Origin: Dehalococcoidia bacterium
GTDB lineage: Bacteria; Chloroflexota; Dehalococcoidia; Lucifugimonadales; UBA1123
Length of the DNA: 47,538 bases
Reading direction: 5' to 3'
NCBI GenBank assembly: GCA_021295915.1
Contig: JAGWBK010000013.1
Location: 64,940 to 112,477 of the forward strand
Shown here: in pieces, positions 16,218 to 24,979 of the stretch
How positions within the stretch are numbered: the first letter of the stretch is position 1
Layout: the number at the start of each line of letters is the position of its first letter
Translations under genes and position numbers: made by a program
The notes under the pieces: generated by a model
The model's input: the letters and a program-made list of their open reading frames with translations, nothing else
Told to the model about the DNA's origin: nothing
Database searches by the model: none

Positions 16218-16330
16218 CTTTCACCCTCACCCCCGTATCAAGTACGGGGCAGGCTCCGGCCCTCTCCCTGAGGGAGAGGGGGCCTGTTGGTTAGGGAGTG
16301 TCCTTCGACAAGCTCAGGACGAACGAATTC
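16218..16330 (+). repeat. Composite repeat block: modules A and B
   Basis: Long-form A (CCCCCGTATCAAGTACGGGG inner hairpin and a CCCTCTCCC-TGA-GGGAGAGGG stem) at 16218-16282 is followed by B (GTCCTTCGACAAGCTCAGGA plus CGAACGAATT) at 16299-16330. The remaining ~135 bp up to 16468 contains an AT-richer stretch (GGTTGACAGTGGGTTTGGC, then TATATC) that may hold the ThuA promoter, but the -35/-10 spacing is poor. Confidence 0.86.
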
Positions 16331-16468
16331 TCGGTTCAAACACCCCTGTGAGCCAGCTCTGGGTGGGGGCGCATACCAGGGTGGTAGAACTACGGAAAGA
16401 TGGGACTTGGTTGACAGTGGGTTTGGCTATATCACAACATAACTAGACGTTATACAAGGAGATGACAG

Positions 16469-17146
16469 ATGGAGCTACTCGTACTTTCAGGTGGAAGACA
16501 TCCGTATGAAGAGTCCACGCCGGTATTGACCCGGTTCCTGATCGAGGCGGGGCACACGATAACCGTGACCCAAGACGCGTCGGTGCTCAGTGATGCAGAC
16601 CGCATGAGCGGCTACGATGCGCTGGTGTTCAATACGCTGCGCGCGGGCGAGATGACGCTGTCGGACGACGAACAGGCGGGGATGAAGAACTTCATCAGCT
16701 CCGGCAAGGGGTTCGTCTGCATACATATCTCAGGCTGCGTGCCTGAGACCTGGCAGGAGTACAACGAGATCACCGGTGGCGGTTGGGTGATGGGCACCAG
16801 CTTCCATCCGCCGTACGGCAAGTTCACTGTCAACATCACTCAGCCCGAACACGCCGGAGTGTCCGGCATATCTGACTTCGAGACCAACGACGAGCTGTAC
16901 ATGGGCGTCGACTACCAGGAAGGCAACAACGTCTTCATGTCCGGCACCTCTGAGGAGGGCACCTATGCCTGGGGCGGTCAGGATGCCGTCCACATGCCTG
17001 CCGGTACGTTCCCGCTCGGATGGACTCGGAAGTACGGAAGCGGCAAGGTGTTCGTGACGCTGCTTGGGCACAACGGGCTCAGCTTCGAGACGCCTGAGTT
17101 CCAGAAGCTGGTACTCAATGGCCTCTCGTGGGCAACCAGCAACTAG
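16469..17146 (+). CDS. ThuA-domain protein
   Basis: This 225-aa protein has the ThuA fold (trehalose-utilisation family, related to class I glutamine amidotransferases). MELLVLSGGRHPYEESTPVL is the first strand and turn. LSDADRMSGYDALVFNTLRAG, LSDDEQAGMKNFISSGKGFVCIH (the elbow-like GKGFVxxH) and GGGWVMGTSFHPPYG follow, ending with GSGKVFVTLLGHNGLSF. ThuA proteins act in sugar metabolism, some interconverting keto-sugar derivatives, but the exact reaction is usually unknown. The ATG is preceded by AAGGAGATGACAG, a good ribosome-binding site. It is a single gene flanked on both sides by repeats. Confidence 0.88.
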   Translation: MELLVLSGGRHPYEESTPVLTRFLIEAGHTITVTQDASVLSDADRMSGYDALVFNTLRAGEMTLSDDEQAGMKNFISSGKGFVCIHISGCVPETWQEYNEITGGGWVMGTSFHPPYGKFTVNITQPEHAGVSGISDFETNDELYMGVDYQEGNNVFMSGTSEEGTYAWGGQDAVHMPAGTFPLGWTRKYGSGKVFVTLLGHNGLSFETPEFQKLVLNGLSWATSN

Positions 17147-17210
17147 GAAACTCTTCGTGTTACCGGCGGAAGAGGATATGAGTAGAGCGCAGTAGCTTGG
17201 TAACAAGATC

Positions 17211-17320
17211 TTCTCACCCTCACCCCAACCCTCTCCCTGAGGGAGAGGGAGTCTGTTGACCAGAAATCACACTTGTTCGTTTACCCTTACGTACCCTCCA
17301 CAACACTGAGGGAGAGGGGA
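17211..17320 (+). repeat. Intergenic repeat: module A and a detached A right arm
   Basis: Short A (TCTCACCCTCACCCCAA plus CCCTCTCCC-TGA-GGGAGAGGG) at 17211-17250, then ~50 bp of unrelated sequence, then a second right arm (CTGAGGGAGAGGGG) at ~17307-17320. This fits the 'A plus spacer plus A right arm' layout seen at several other sites. Confidence 0.82.
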
Positions 17321-17359
17321 AGTACATAGCCCTCCAGCTTGGCTGAGAAGAGAGACAGT

Positions 17360-17800
17360 TTGAGCATCAAGATATTCTTTGACGTCGACTACACGATACT
17401 GGCCGTGGACGGCAGTCTGCGGCCAGGCACCAGGCAGACCTTCGAGCGGCTGGTCGAGGACGGGCACGAGGTGTTCATCTGGTCCGGAGTGGGCCTCAGG
17501 AACGCGGACGTCGAACGACACGAACTCCAGGACCTCGTGTCGGGCATCTACAAGAAGCCGATCTACGATTTCGTGAACGGCCTGAAACTACTGAGGGTGC
17601 CGCACTGGCCGGACTTCGTCATCGACGACTACCCGGAAATCGTGGACACGTTCGGCGGCGTGCTTGCGAAGCCGTACTTCTTCAAGTCTGCTTCTGACGA
17701 TGAGATGGACCACATCTACACCATAATCAGCGACTTTGTGACCACGGGCGGGTCCGACAAGGTGGGATACAGGGCCGCTCGCAGCCAGCGACCGGGCTAG
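17360..17800 (+). CDS. HAD-like hydrolase-fold protein
   Basis: This small protein (146 aa from TTG 17360; a TTG at 17339 would add 7 residues) begins with SIKIFFDVDYTILAVDGSLRPG. FDVDYTI matches HAD motif I (DxDxT/V) and the start of a Rossmannoid fold. HEVFIWSGVGLRN resembles motif II (hhhS/T), and WPDFVIDDYPEIVDTFGG resembles motif IV (DD). The family covers phosphatases and related enzymes. The substrate is unknown, and the cap domain is missing or tiny. The start is chosen by position relative to the fold and the AGAGAGA upstream. mutL begins 4 bp after its stop, so the two are probably cotranscribed. Confidence 0.7.
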   Translation: MSIKIFFDVDYTILAVDGSLRPGTRQTFERLVEDGHEVFIWSGVGLRNADVERHELQDLVSGIYKKPIYDFVNGLKLLRVPHWPDFVIDDYPEIVDTFGGVLAKPYFFKSASDDEMDHIYTIISDFVTTGGSDKVGYRAARSQRPG

Positions 17801-17804
17801 GGCC

Positions 17805-19601
17805 ATGCCCATCCAGCTCCTCAGACCTGAAGTTTCGTCGAAGATCGCGGCTGGAGAGGTCATCGAGCGGCCCGCCTCGGCGGTCAAGGAGCTGGTCGAG
17901 AACGCGCTGGACGCGGACGCGTCGAGGATCCGGATAGAGATCCGCGGCGGTGGTATCGAGTACATTCGACTCACCGACGACGGCTCGGGTATTCGTGCAG
18001 ACCAAGTAGAGCTGGCTTTCCAGCGGTTCGCGACCAGCAAGCTGGAGATCGCTGAAGACCTGGATGCAGTGTCCACTCTCGGCTTTCGCGGAGAGGCGCT
18101 GCCGAGCATCGCATCGGTCGCTCGCGTCGAACTGCGCACGCGGACCCCAGACTCCGACAGTGGCACCCGCATAGAGATCGACAATGGCGAGGTCGTGTCG
18201 GTCGGGCCGACGGGCGCTCCGCACGGCACGACGATCACCGTCAGGCAGCTATTCCGCAACCTGCCCGCGCGCCGCAGGTTTCTGAGTTCGACCAACGCAG
18301 AGCAGACGCGGATTCACAGGGTCGTCGCTCACTACGCGATGGCGTATCCAGAGGTCGGCTTCGAGCTGAGTCCAGACCGTGGGCGGTCATTCTCCAGCCC
18401 TGGAAGCGGCGAGTTACGGGACGCGGTGTCGGCGGTACACGGCCGGCAGGTCGCCGAGGTCATGCTGGAGATCGCCTCCGAAGAGTCCGAAGAGGCGACC
18501 ATCGAGGTCAGCGGGCTGATCGGGCCGCCGTCACTGGACCGGGCCAACCGCAACTACATCAGCCTGTTCGCGAACAGGCGGTGGGTGAGAAACCGGTCGC
18601 TCTCGTACGCGATCGAGCAGGCGTACCACGGGTTCATGGCCGAACGCAGATACCCGGTGGCTGTGCTCAGCGTCAGCGTGCCGTTCCAGGAAGTGGACGT
18701 AAACGCGCATCCCGCGAAGGCCGAGATACGGTTCAGGCGAGAGAACAGCGTGTTCAGCGCGGTACAGCGGGCCGTCCGCAGGACGCTCGGGGAGCACGCA
18801 CCGATACCCGAGGTCAGCCACAGGGCGGTCACACAGCCGGGCCACGGCGGCGGTCACAGGGCGCAGATGCCGAGTCCTTCGGCGTTCTGGCCGACAGTGC
18901 CGTTCGCCTCGCCCGAATCGCATGGCATTCTGCCGTCCCGGCGAGGGGACGTAGTCGAGCAGTATCACAACATCATAGATCCGCCGGAGGCCGAACAGGC
19001 TCCGCCTTCGCCCTCCACGCCGCGAGACACGCTGCCCATCCTGCGAGTGCTCGGGCAAGTGCAGAACACGTACGTGGTCGCCGAAGGGCCTGACGGTATG
19101 TACCTCATCGATCAACACGCGGCGCACGAGCGAGTGATGTTCGAACGCACGGTGGCTCGGGCTGCCGAGGGTTCGCCTGACGTCCAGAGCCTGCTTGAGC
19201 CGACGGTCGTCGAACTGGACGACGTTGCGTTCGAGCTAGTCACATCGCAGTCCGATGTTATCTCGGGGATGGGGTTCGTGCTTGAACCGTTCGGAGGGAC
19301 GTCGGTGGTAGTCAGGGCCGTTCCGGCGCTGCTGGTCGACATGGACCACCAGACTGCGCTGACCGACGTGCTAGACCTCATGGAAGACGGGGGCGGATTC
19401 GAGACGTGGGAGGAGCGGGCTGCGTACTCGATCGCCTGTCATGGGGCGATACGCGCCGGCAAGGTGATGACGCACGAGGAGATGCAGGAGCTGGTGCGAC
19501 AGCTTGAGGCGTGCGCTCAGCCGAATAGCTGCCCGCATGGGCGTCCGACGATGATCCACATGAGTTCGGGGCAGTTGGATCGGGAGTTCGGGAGGACGTA
19601 G
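17805..19601 (+). CDS. mutL: DNA mismatch repair protein MutL
   Basis: This 598-aa GHKL ATPase/endonuclease is the matchmaker in mismatch repair. The N-terminal ATPase motifs are KIAAGEVIERPASAVKELVENALDA (residues ~13-37, with the catalytic Glu), DDGSGI and TLGFRGEALPSIASV. The transducer domain follows with DVNAHPAKAEIRF. After a Pro-rich linker (~335-405), the C-terminal dimerisation/endonuclease domain carries DQHAAHERVMFE, the DQHA(x)2E(x)4E nicking motif, plus ACHGAIRAGKVM and CPHGRPTMIH. The protein is therefore of the endonuclease-type MutL found where MutH is absent. mutS is not in the window. It follows an HAD-like gene by 4 bp. Full length and intact. Confidence 0.96.
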   Translation: MPIQLLRPEVSSKIAAGEVIERPASAVKELVENALDADASRIRIEIRGGGIEYIRLTDDGSGIRADQVELAFQRFATSKLEIAEDLDAVSTLGFRGEALPSIASVARVELRTRTPDSDSGTRIEIDNGEVVSVGPTGAPHGTTITVRQLFRNLPARRRFLSSTNAEQTRIHRVVAHYAMAYPEVGFELSPDRGRSFSSPGSGELRDAVSAVHGRQVAEVMLEIASEESEEATIEVSGLIGPPSLDRANRNYISLFANRRWVRNRSLSYAIEQAYHGFMAERRYPVAVLSVSVPFQEVDVNAHPAKAEIRFRRENSVFSAVQRAVRRTLGEHAPIPEVSHRAVTQPGHGGGHRAQMPSPSAFWPTVPFASPESHGILPSRRGDVVEQYHNIIDPPEAEQAPPSPSTPRDTLPILRVLGQVQNTYVVAEGPDGMYLIDQHAAHERVMFERTVARAAEGSPDVQSLLEPTVVELDDVAFELVTSQSDVISGMGFVLEPFGGTSVVVRAVPALLVDMDHQTALTDVLDLMEDGGGFETWEERAAYSIACHGAIRAGKVMTHEEMQELVRQLEACAQPNSCPHGRPTMIHMSSGQLDREFGRT

Positions 19602-19609
19602 GGGGTGTG

Positions 19610-19877
19610 GTTTCACCCTCACCCCAGCCCTCTCCCGTCAAAGGAGAGGGGGTCTGTTGGATGGCCGAGCGACGAGTCACCCCTAAACGAGGTGTGGGGT
19701 ATGCCTCTGGGTTCCCGCTTTCGTGGGAATGACGGGTGATGGGTCGGCGTTGTGGTTTGCAAGCGAGCTTTTCACCCTCACCCCAGCCCTCTCCCTGAGG
19801 GAGAGGGGGTTTGTTGATGGTACTCATGGCTATCTGTGTACCTCTACATACCCCTGTAAGCCCTTAGGGAGAAGGGG
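19610..19877 (+). repeat. Composite repeat block: modules A, H, C, A, F
   Basis: Short A at 19610-19652, then a fragment GATGGCCGAGCGACGAGTCAC (shared with 45129-45150, called H here), C as GGGTTCCCGC-TTTC-GTGGGAATGAC at ~19708-19735, a second short A at 19769-19810, and module F with a right arm to 19877. Tandem order and spacing resemble the 10129 block. No coding potential beyond the repeats is seen from 19602 to 19952. Confidence 0.85.
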
Positions 19878-19952
19878 GTAGATGAGTGAGTTTCAAGGAC
19901 ACAAGCTATAGCAGCGTACGTCTGTCAGCCGTCATGGAGATGGGGCTGATCC

Positions 19953-20291
19953 CTACCAGTTGAGGAGGTGGGGCTTCTGGGCGCGCCAGCCGTCGTCGGA
20001 TGGGAAGATTGTGGTCATTGCGACGCGCTGGATATCGCCGTCGAACATGTGCTCAACGGAGGAGCGCCACTTCTTGTAGTGAGGAGCCTCGCGGTGGGCG
20101 TCCAGGGCGGCGGAGTCGGCGTAGACCTCGTACAGGTGGAAGAGGTTGGCGTCCTCGTCGTTCTGTAGGATGTCGAAGCGGAAGCAACCGGGTTCGTCTC
20201 GGACCGATCCCTGGGCGTCGCCGAAGCTGGCCTCTCTGAACTCGTCGGCGTAGCCGTCCTTGATGCGAATCGTTACGAAGATGGAGATCAT
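19953..20291 (-). CDS. Antibiotic-biosynthesis-monooxygenase-fold (ABM) protein
   Basis: This 112-aa single-domain dimeric alpha+beta barrel protein resembles YgiN/LsrG-type quinol monooxygenases. ISIFVTIRIKDGYADEFREA, VRDEPGCFRFDILQNDEDAN, and FHLYEVYADSAALDAHREAPHYKKW contain the typical E-P-G-C-x-x-F-D and F-x-x-Y-E-x-Y motifs, with a late His (AHREAPHY). These enzymes act without cofactors on quinols or other small oxidisable molecules, and others in the family are isomerases. It stands alone on the minus strand between plus-strand genes. The start ATG is preceded by AAGAGGT at about 7 nt. Confidence 0.87.
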   Translation of the reverse strand: MISIFVTIRIKDGYADEFREASFGDAQGSVRDEPGCFRFDILQNDEDANLFHLYEVYADSAALDAHREAPHYKKWRSSVEHMFDGDIQRVAMTTIFPSDDGWRAQKPHLLNW

Positions 20292-20379
20292 TGCGTGTAC
20301 CTCTTCTTTGAAAGTTGGGCGGATTATATCACTCGTGTATAGGGGCGTTCGGGGCGCATCCTCCGGCGTTGCAGGGGTG

Positions 20380-20470
20380 AGTTGAGAGGAGTGAGGGCCC
20401 CCTGCCCCACTCGCTGCTAATGCGACGTTGGGTCCCGCACTCTGGGTTCCGGGCTCCGCCGGAACGACGA
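20380..20470 (+). repeat. Intergenic repeat: modules E and C
   Basis: An E fragment (GAGTTGAGAGGAGTGAGGG) at ~20378-20398 and C (CTCTGGGTTCCGGGCTCCGCCGGAACGACG) at ~20440-20470. C keeps TTCCGG/CCGGAA pairing although the loop differs from other copies. Confidence 0.78.
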
Positions 20471-20577
20471 TATGCGAGACGCCTACCCCTGTCGGTCCCC
20501 TCCTGGAGTGCGCGGCGGGGACTTATGTAGTTTCATTGGGGTAAACTGTGGCCGGAAACTCAGGAGGTCTCGGCAGT

Positions 20578-21696
20578 ATGCGTGTAGCGGTGGTTGGAGC
20601 CGGAATCGTGGGCGGGGCGATCGCCTTCTACCTCGCCCGATGGGGCGCGGAGGTGACGCTGATCGACTCTGGCGAACCGGGAATGGGGGCCACAAGTCAC
20701 TCGTTCGCGTGGATCAATGGCTTCGGCAAGGAGCCGAGGGGCTACGGTGGCTTGAACCGGCGGTCGCTCGACACGTGGGACCGGTTTGCGCGTCTGCTCG
20801 ACGCGGACATAGGGCTGCGCTGGGGTGGGCAGCTCACGTGGACGGCTACAGACGAGGATGCCGAATCCCTGAAGCAGAACGTAGCGAGGCTACAGTCGTG
20901 GGGCTACGTGGCAAGGATGATCGACGAGGCCGAGATGATGCGGCTGGAGCCGGGGCTCAATCCGGGTCCGGTGAAGGCTGCGGCGATCAGCGACAACGAC
21001 GGACATGTGCCGGGCACGCTTGCCGCGCAGACCTGCGCTCGTCGGGTGAAGGAGATGGGCGGCAGGGTCGTCTCCAACTGCCAGGTGACCGGGTTGGACA
21101 TGCAGGCCGGGCGCGTGGCATCGGTCCTGACTTCCAGCGAATCCGTGGAGTGCGACGCGGTCGTGCTGGCAGCGGGTGTTGGGACGACGGAGCTGGCGGC
21201 GATGGCCGGGGTACACATCCCGCAGGATGAAAGCCCCGGTGTGGTTGTGAGCACCAACCCGATTTCGCCGGTGCTCAGGAACGTCGCCGCGCTGTATGGA
21301 CCTCCTGTCGGCAACGAAGGCCTTGAGGTACACGTCCGGCAGGGGACCAACGGTGTCGTGCTGATGGGTGAGGGCACGCAGGAGAGTCTTGCGCGTGACG
21401 ACTCGCCTGAGCACGCTGCCCGGATACTGGCGCGGGCGTCGACATATCTGCCTGAGTTGAAGTCGGCCACGCCGGTTCCGGTGCCTGTCGGGTACAGGCC
21501 GATGCCGGTGGACGGGCTGCCGGTGCTCGGGTATACGGAGGCCGTGGCCAACATGTACGTTGCACTGATGCACAGTGGGATTACGTTGGGTCCGCTGGTT
21601 GGCGAGCTGGCGACGATGGAGATACTGGATGGGGCGAGGGTGGATATTTTGGAGCCTTATCGGCCGGAGAGGTTTGGGAGTGGGGGTTCTTACTGA
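20578..21696 (+). CDS. FAD-dependent oxidoreductase (DAO family)
   Basis: This 372-aa flavoprotein belongs to the D-amino-acid oxidase/glycine oxidase-like family. The N-terminus MRVAVVGAGIVGGAIAFYLAR is the GxGxxG dinucleotide-binding motif, followed by AEVTLIDSGEPGMGATSHS. Near the C-terminus, VGYRPMPVDGLPVLGYTEAV and MYVALMHSGITLGPLVGELA are the second FAD-contacting motif. The likely role is oxidative deamination or demethylation of an amino acid or amine. I take ATG 20578, with AGGAGG about 10 nt upstream, as the start. A GTG at 20548 would add ten residues not expected before the Rossmann strand. The substrate is not inferable. Confidence 0.88.
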   Translation: MRVAVVGAGIVGGAIAFYLARWGAEVTLIDSGEPGMGATSHSFAWINGFGKEPRGYGGLNRRSLDTWDRFARLLDADIGLRWGGQLTWTATDEDAESLKQNVARLQSWGYVARMIDEAEMMRLEPGLNPGPVKAAAISDNDGHVPGTLAAQTCARRVKEMGGRVVSNCQVTGLDMQAGRVASVLTSSESVECDAVVLAAGVGTTELAAMAGVHIPQDESPGVVVSTNPISPVLRNVAALYGPPVGNEGLEVHVRQGTNGVVLMGEGTQESLARDDSPEHAARILARASTYLPELKSATPVPVPVGYRPMPVDGLPVLGYTEAVANMYVALMHSGITLGPLVGELATMEILDGARVDILEPYRPERFGSGGSY

Positions 21697-21737
21697 GAAA
21701 TTCTGTATGGAGCAAGCTGAGATAGGTTGTTGTTGTG

Positions 21738-21905
21738 GTTTTCACCCTCACCCCAACCCTCTCCCGTCAAGGGAGAGGGGGCAGTTGGTTGAGGTTCAGT
21801 CATGAGAGTCCCTGATACAGTTGTGGCCCCGATAAAGAGGGGTCAGTTGGTTGAGATTCAATCATGAGAGTCCCAAAGACGGTTGTTGGCCCCTAGGGAG
21901 AGGGG
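21738..21905 (+). repeat. Module A followed by a ~62-bp imperfect tandem duplication
   Basis: Short A at 21738-21781 (CCCTCTCCCGTCAAGGGAGAGGGG) is followed by two imperfect copies of a unit beginning CAGTTGGTTGAGGTTCAGTC, containing ATGAGAGTCCC and ending with an AGAGGGG-like arm (about 21782-21842 and 21844-21905). A third CAGTTGG start lies at 21906. The duplication seems to be anchored on the A right arm, as at 30609-30740. Confidence 0.8.
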
Positions 21906-21941
21906 CAGTTGGATGAAGACCAAGTCGGATAGGAGAGGAAC

Positions 21942-23639
21942 TTGACATCGTCATTTGCTGAACAGGTCGACGTGGTGGTTGCTGAGTCTGGGGTGCCGTG
22001 GACGAGGGATGGGTGCGGGGTCACCCGGCGTGACACGCAGATCGTCTCGCTTGTGCAGAGGGATGCCTACCTGGATGACTCGGACCGTCACCGTGTTCTT
22101 CTCGTTGGGACGCTGTCGGGGACGTCAGAGGACGCGGACGCCGCTGTATCGGCGCTGCGCGCGTATGCGTCGAGCCGGGTACTCAGGAACCGGGTGGCGC
22201 TTAGCGCGATTCCGTGTGCGAATCCCGATGGTCTGGAACTCGGAGTGGGTCCAGGCAACGGATCGGGCGGTGATCCCTCTAACGGCTATCCGCCTGAGGG
22301 CGGCTACTTCAACCACGAGACTGACCCTGAGGCGCGGTACCTGTGGAGGTACATCGGCTTCATGGCGCCGGACTACGTCGTCGAGGTACGCGCCGGAGAC
22401 AGCGTTGCGTGGGAGTGCGCGGGAGTGTCGTCTGCAGTGGCGGATGCGCTTGGCGCTCAACGCATGCCTGAAGACGCCAGCCTGCTGTCGGCGTTGTCTC
22501 GCGGTACGCCAAACGATCTTGGACAGGTGCCGGGTATCAGGCTCACCGCGCCGGTGGATGACGTCTCGGCTGAGTTGCAGAAGCTGCGGGGCGCATTGGA
22601 CGGCGTGGGAGGTCCAACGGTGTCGCAGGCGCGATCGGAGCTTGCCAACCGCAGGGGCCGGTCGCCTCTGGACGTGGCTGCCTCCCTGGTAGAGCGCTAT
22701 GGGGACACTTTCGATCCGGTGATCTACACGAAGGGGGTCTCTATCAGCGGACGTCTCAGGTACGGTGAGCTGACGGGGGAAGCCGAAGAATACGCACAGG
22801 GCGTCGCCTCGCTGGTTGAGCCTTACACGTCCGGGTCGAAGCCCTGGTTCGGCGAATCGGACGGCGGCGCGAACCATGCGGGACTGGTGTGGTGTGATGA
22901 GATGTTCGCGATAACGGGTGACGAGCGACACCGGGACCTGCTGCTCGAGATAGCGGACCTGTATCGTGGGAACGATCCCGGCGTACCTCCTCCGCCATGT
23001 GATCCTGACTATCGCACGGAGGACTTCTTCTTCTCCGGCGCGCTGATGGGCAGGGCGTTCGGACTCACCGGCGACGCCAGCTACATGGACATACAGGCTG
23101 AGTTCCTGCTGAATGCGGAAATCCAGCAGGACGACGGGCTGTTCATGCACTGCCGGTCGGTGCCGTACTATTGGGGTCGTGGGAACGGATTCGCTGCGCT
23201 TGGGTACGCCGAGACGCTGACGCGGCTGCCGGAGTCGCATCCGGGGCGAGGCAGGCTGATCGACATGCACACGCGCCATCTTGACGCGCTGCGCGGTCTT
23301 CAGCGGCCTTCAGGTATGTTTTCTCAGCTGCTGGACTTTGCGGGCACGTACCAGGAGTTGACCGCGGTGTGCATGACCGGCTACGCGGTAGCCAGGGGCC
23401 TCAGGATCGGATGGCTGGACGACTCATATCGCGGCTTCGTCGACAGCCTGTGGAGAGCGGCGTCAGAGCGGATAGGGATCGACGGGTCTGTGGTGGACGG
23501 GTGCACGGGGACGGGTGCGGTGGACGACCGGCGGTTCTACATAGATCGCGCGGCGGAGTACGATCAGGATGACAGGACAGGGAACCTGGCGTTGTGGTTC
23601 GCGGTGGAGATGGAGAGGTTGCGGCGGGCTGGTAGTTGA
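21942..23639 (+). CDS. Fusion of a degenerate M14-like domain and a GH88/GH105-like domain
   Basis: This 565-aa protein starts at TTG 21942, after GGAGAGGAAC. Residues ~1-230 resemble a zinc carboxypeptidase/succinylglutamate-desuccinylase-like (M14) fold: HRVLLVGTLSGTSEDADAAVSAL, VALSAIPCANPDGLELG, and APDYVVEVRAG. The expected zinc-binding His positions (G-x-H-G-x-E and D-x-H) read S and R, so this half is probably inactive. From ~270 on, the sequence looks like an alpha6/alpha6 unsaturated-glycuronyl/rhamnogalacturonyl hydrolase, with CDEMFAITGDERHRDLLLE, TEDFFFSGALMGRAFGLTGD, YYWGRGNGFAALGYAE (the hallmark GRGNG) and PSGMFSQLLDF. It may degrade polysaccharide-derived disaccharides. No signal peptide is seen. 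Confidence 0.72.
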   Translation: MTSSFAEQVDVVVAESGVPWTRDGCGVTRRDTQIVSLVQRDAYLDDSDRHRVLLVGTLSGTSEDADAAVSALRAYASSRVLRNRVALSAIPCANPDGLELGVGPGNGSGGDPSNGYPPEGGYFNHETDPEARYLWRYIGFMAPDYVVEVRAGDSVAWECAGVSSAVADALGAQRMPEDASLLSALSRGTPNDLGQVPGIRLTAPVDDVSAELQKLRGALDGVGGPTVSQARSELANRRGRSPLDVAASLVERYGDTFDPVIYTKGVSISGRLRYGELTGEAEEYAQGVASLVEPYTSGSKPWFGESDGGANHAGLVWCDEMFAITGDERHRDLLLEIADLYRGNDPGVPPPPCDPDYRTEDFFFSGALMGRAFGLTGDASYMDIQAEFLLNAEIQQDDGLFMHCRSVPYYWGRGNGFAALGYAETLTRLPESHPGRGRLIDMHTRHLDALRGLQRPSGMFSQLLDFAGTYQELTAVCMTGYAVARGLRIGWLDDSYRGFVDSLWRAASERIGIDGSVVDGCTGTGAVDDRRFYIDRAAEYDQDDRTGNLALWFAVEMERLRRAGS

Positions 23640-23680
23640 CGCGTGGGCTCAGGGTGGCGGCAAAGATCCGTCAGGCTGTG

Positions 23681-23792
23681 GTTTCACCCTCACCCTGAGG
23701 GAGAGGGGGTCAGTATTCGCAAACCGTCATTCCGGTGAAGGCCGGAATCCAGGGGATGGGGATGTCCTTCGACAAGCTCAGGGCGAACGAAT
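23681..23792 (+). repeat. Composite repeat block: modules A (short), C (inverted), B
   Basis: A very short A (TTTCACCCTCACCCTGAGGG, then AGAGGGGG) at 23681-23710, C reversed (GTCATTCCGGTGAAGGCCGGAA plus TCCAGG) at 23726-23757, and B (GTCCTTCGACAAGCTCAGGG plus CGAACGAATTGT) at 23763-23795. This is the same order as at 7722-7858. In this A copy the left arm is fused directly to the CCTGAGGGAGAGGG stem, as if the middle had been deleted. Up to 23911 no gene is visible. Confidence 0.84.
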
Positions 23793-23911
23793 TGTTGGTC
23801 CACATACTCCTGACAGCCCTGAGGGCGAGGAGGTGAGTTCTCTTAGGTTCAAGGCTAAGGGTCGTAAATGCCAACCCCCTTCTCATTTGAGTTTCAGTGA
23901 GAGGCTAGCCT

Positions 23912-24958
23912 TTAGACGACGCTGGGGGCGGTCTCCCAGCCTTCTACCTGGATGCAGGCGACCCAGTGACCTGGTGACACCTCGCGGAGATCGGGCACCT
24001 CAAGCTGGCAGTCTTCAACCATGACCGGGCAGCGTGTATGGAACACGCAGCCTGAGGGCGGCGCGATCGGGCTTGGAACGTCGCCGGTCAGGATGATCCG
24101 CTCTCTCTGAGCCTCGATCATTGGGTCTGGAATCGGCACTGCCGAGAGGAGCGCGCGAGTGTATGGGTGCAGCGGGTTCTCGTACAACTCGTTGCGGTCG
24201 GCGATCTCGACGATGTGGCCGAGGTACATGACCGCGACACGGTCAGAGATGTGCCGGACGACCGAGAGGTCGTGCGCGATGAACAGGTAGGTGAGTCCGA
24301 ACTGCTGCTGAAGGTCTTCGAGCAGGTTGATGACCTGTGCCTGAATGGACACGTCCAGCGCGGATACCGGCTCGTCGCAAACGATGAAGGTCGGGTTGAC
24401 CGCGAGGGCGCGGGCGATTCCGATACGCTGGCGCTGGCCGCCGCTGAACTCGTGAGGGTACCTGTCTGCCATGTAGGGGTTCAGGCCCACTACCTGCAGA
24501 AGCTCGGCGACCCTGTCCCTGTACTCGCCCTTGGAGGACGTGAGCTTGTGGACGATAAGCGGCTCGCCGACGATGTCGCCGCATGTCATGCGGGGGTTCA
24601 GAGAGCCGTATGGGTCCTGGAAGATGATCTGCATCTTCCTGCGCATGGCCCTCATGCTGCCGCCATCGAGGTCGTTGAGTCGGGTCCCCTCGAACACCAC
24701 GTCGCCGTCGGTCGGCTTATAGAGCTGGAGAATGGCCCTCCCGGTGGTGGTCTTGCCGCAACCGCTCTCGCCGACAAGGCCGAGGGTCTCTCCCTCGTTG
24801 ATGGTGAAGGAGACGTCGTCGACCGCCTTCACATCCGCAACCTTGCGCTGGAAGATGATCCCCGAGGTAACGGGGAAGTACATCTTCAGGTTCTTCACTT
24901 CCAGCAGGGGGGCATCGCCATTTGTGCTGGAGCCGTTGGTCGCCATCTCAGTCGTCAT
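23912..24958 (-). CDS. Oligopeptide/dipeptide ABC transporter ATP-binding protein (DppF/OppF-like)
   Basis: This 348-aa cytoplasmic ATPase subunit belongs to a peptide importer. Walker [11 protein letters not shown]-loop [11 protein letters not shown], signature [15 protein letters not shown] (here EFSGGQRQR), Walker [13 protein letters not shown] and an H-loop ([12 protein letters not shown]) are all present. The C-terminal oligo_HPY extension ([18 protein letters not shown], then [10 protein letters not shown]) is typical of the DppF/OppF side and contains conserved cysteines. The start lies 21 nt downstream of the stop of the DppD-like gene, so both are on one transcript. The permease and binding-protein genes expected beside them are not in the window. 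Confidence 0.9.
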   Translation of the reverse strand: MTTEMATNGSSTNGDAPLLEVKNLKMYFPVTSGIIFQRKVADVKAVDDVSFTINEGETLGLVGESGCGKTTTGRAILQLYKPTDGDVVFEGTRLNDLDGGSMRAMRRKMQIIFQDPYGSLNPRMTCGDIVGEPLIVHKLTSSKGEYRDRVAELLQVVGLNPYMADRYPHEFSGGQRQRIGIARALAVNPTFIVCDEPVSALDVSIQAQVINLLEDLQQQFGLTYLFIAHDLSVVRHISDRVAVMYLGHIVEIADRNELYENPLHPYTRALLSAVPIPDPMIEAQRERIILTGDVPSPIAPPSGCVFHTRCPVMVEDCQLEVPDLREVSPGHWVACIQVEGWETAPSVV

Positions 24959-24979
24959 CGTACTCTTCTACCTCGCCTA

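Noticed and set aside
16424-16445. Promoter TTGACA...TATATC upstream of the ThuA gene
   Set aside because: The spacing between the hexamers is about 11 bp, too short for a sigma-70 promoter.
22125-23279. Minus-strand ORF of 384 codons opposite the M14/GH fusion
   Set aside because: Arg/Val-rich shadow ORF with no recognisable motif. The plus strand carries the domain motifs.
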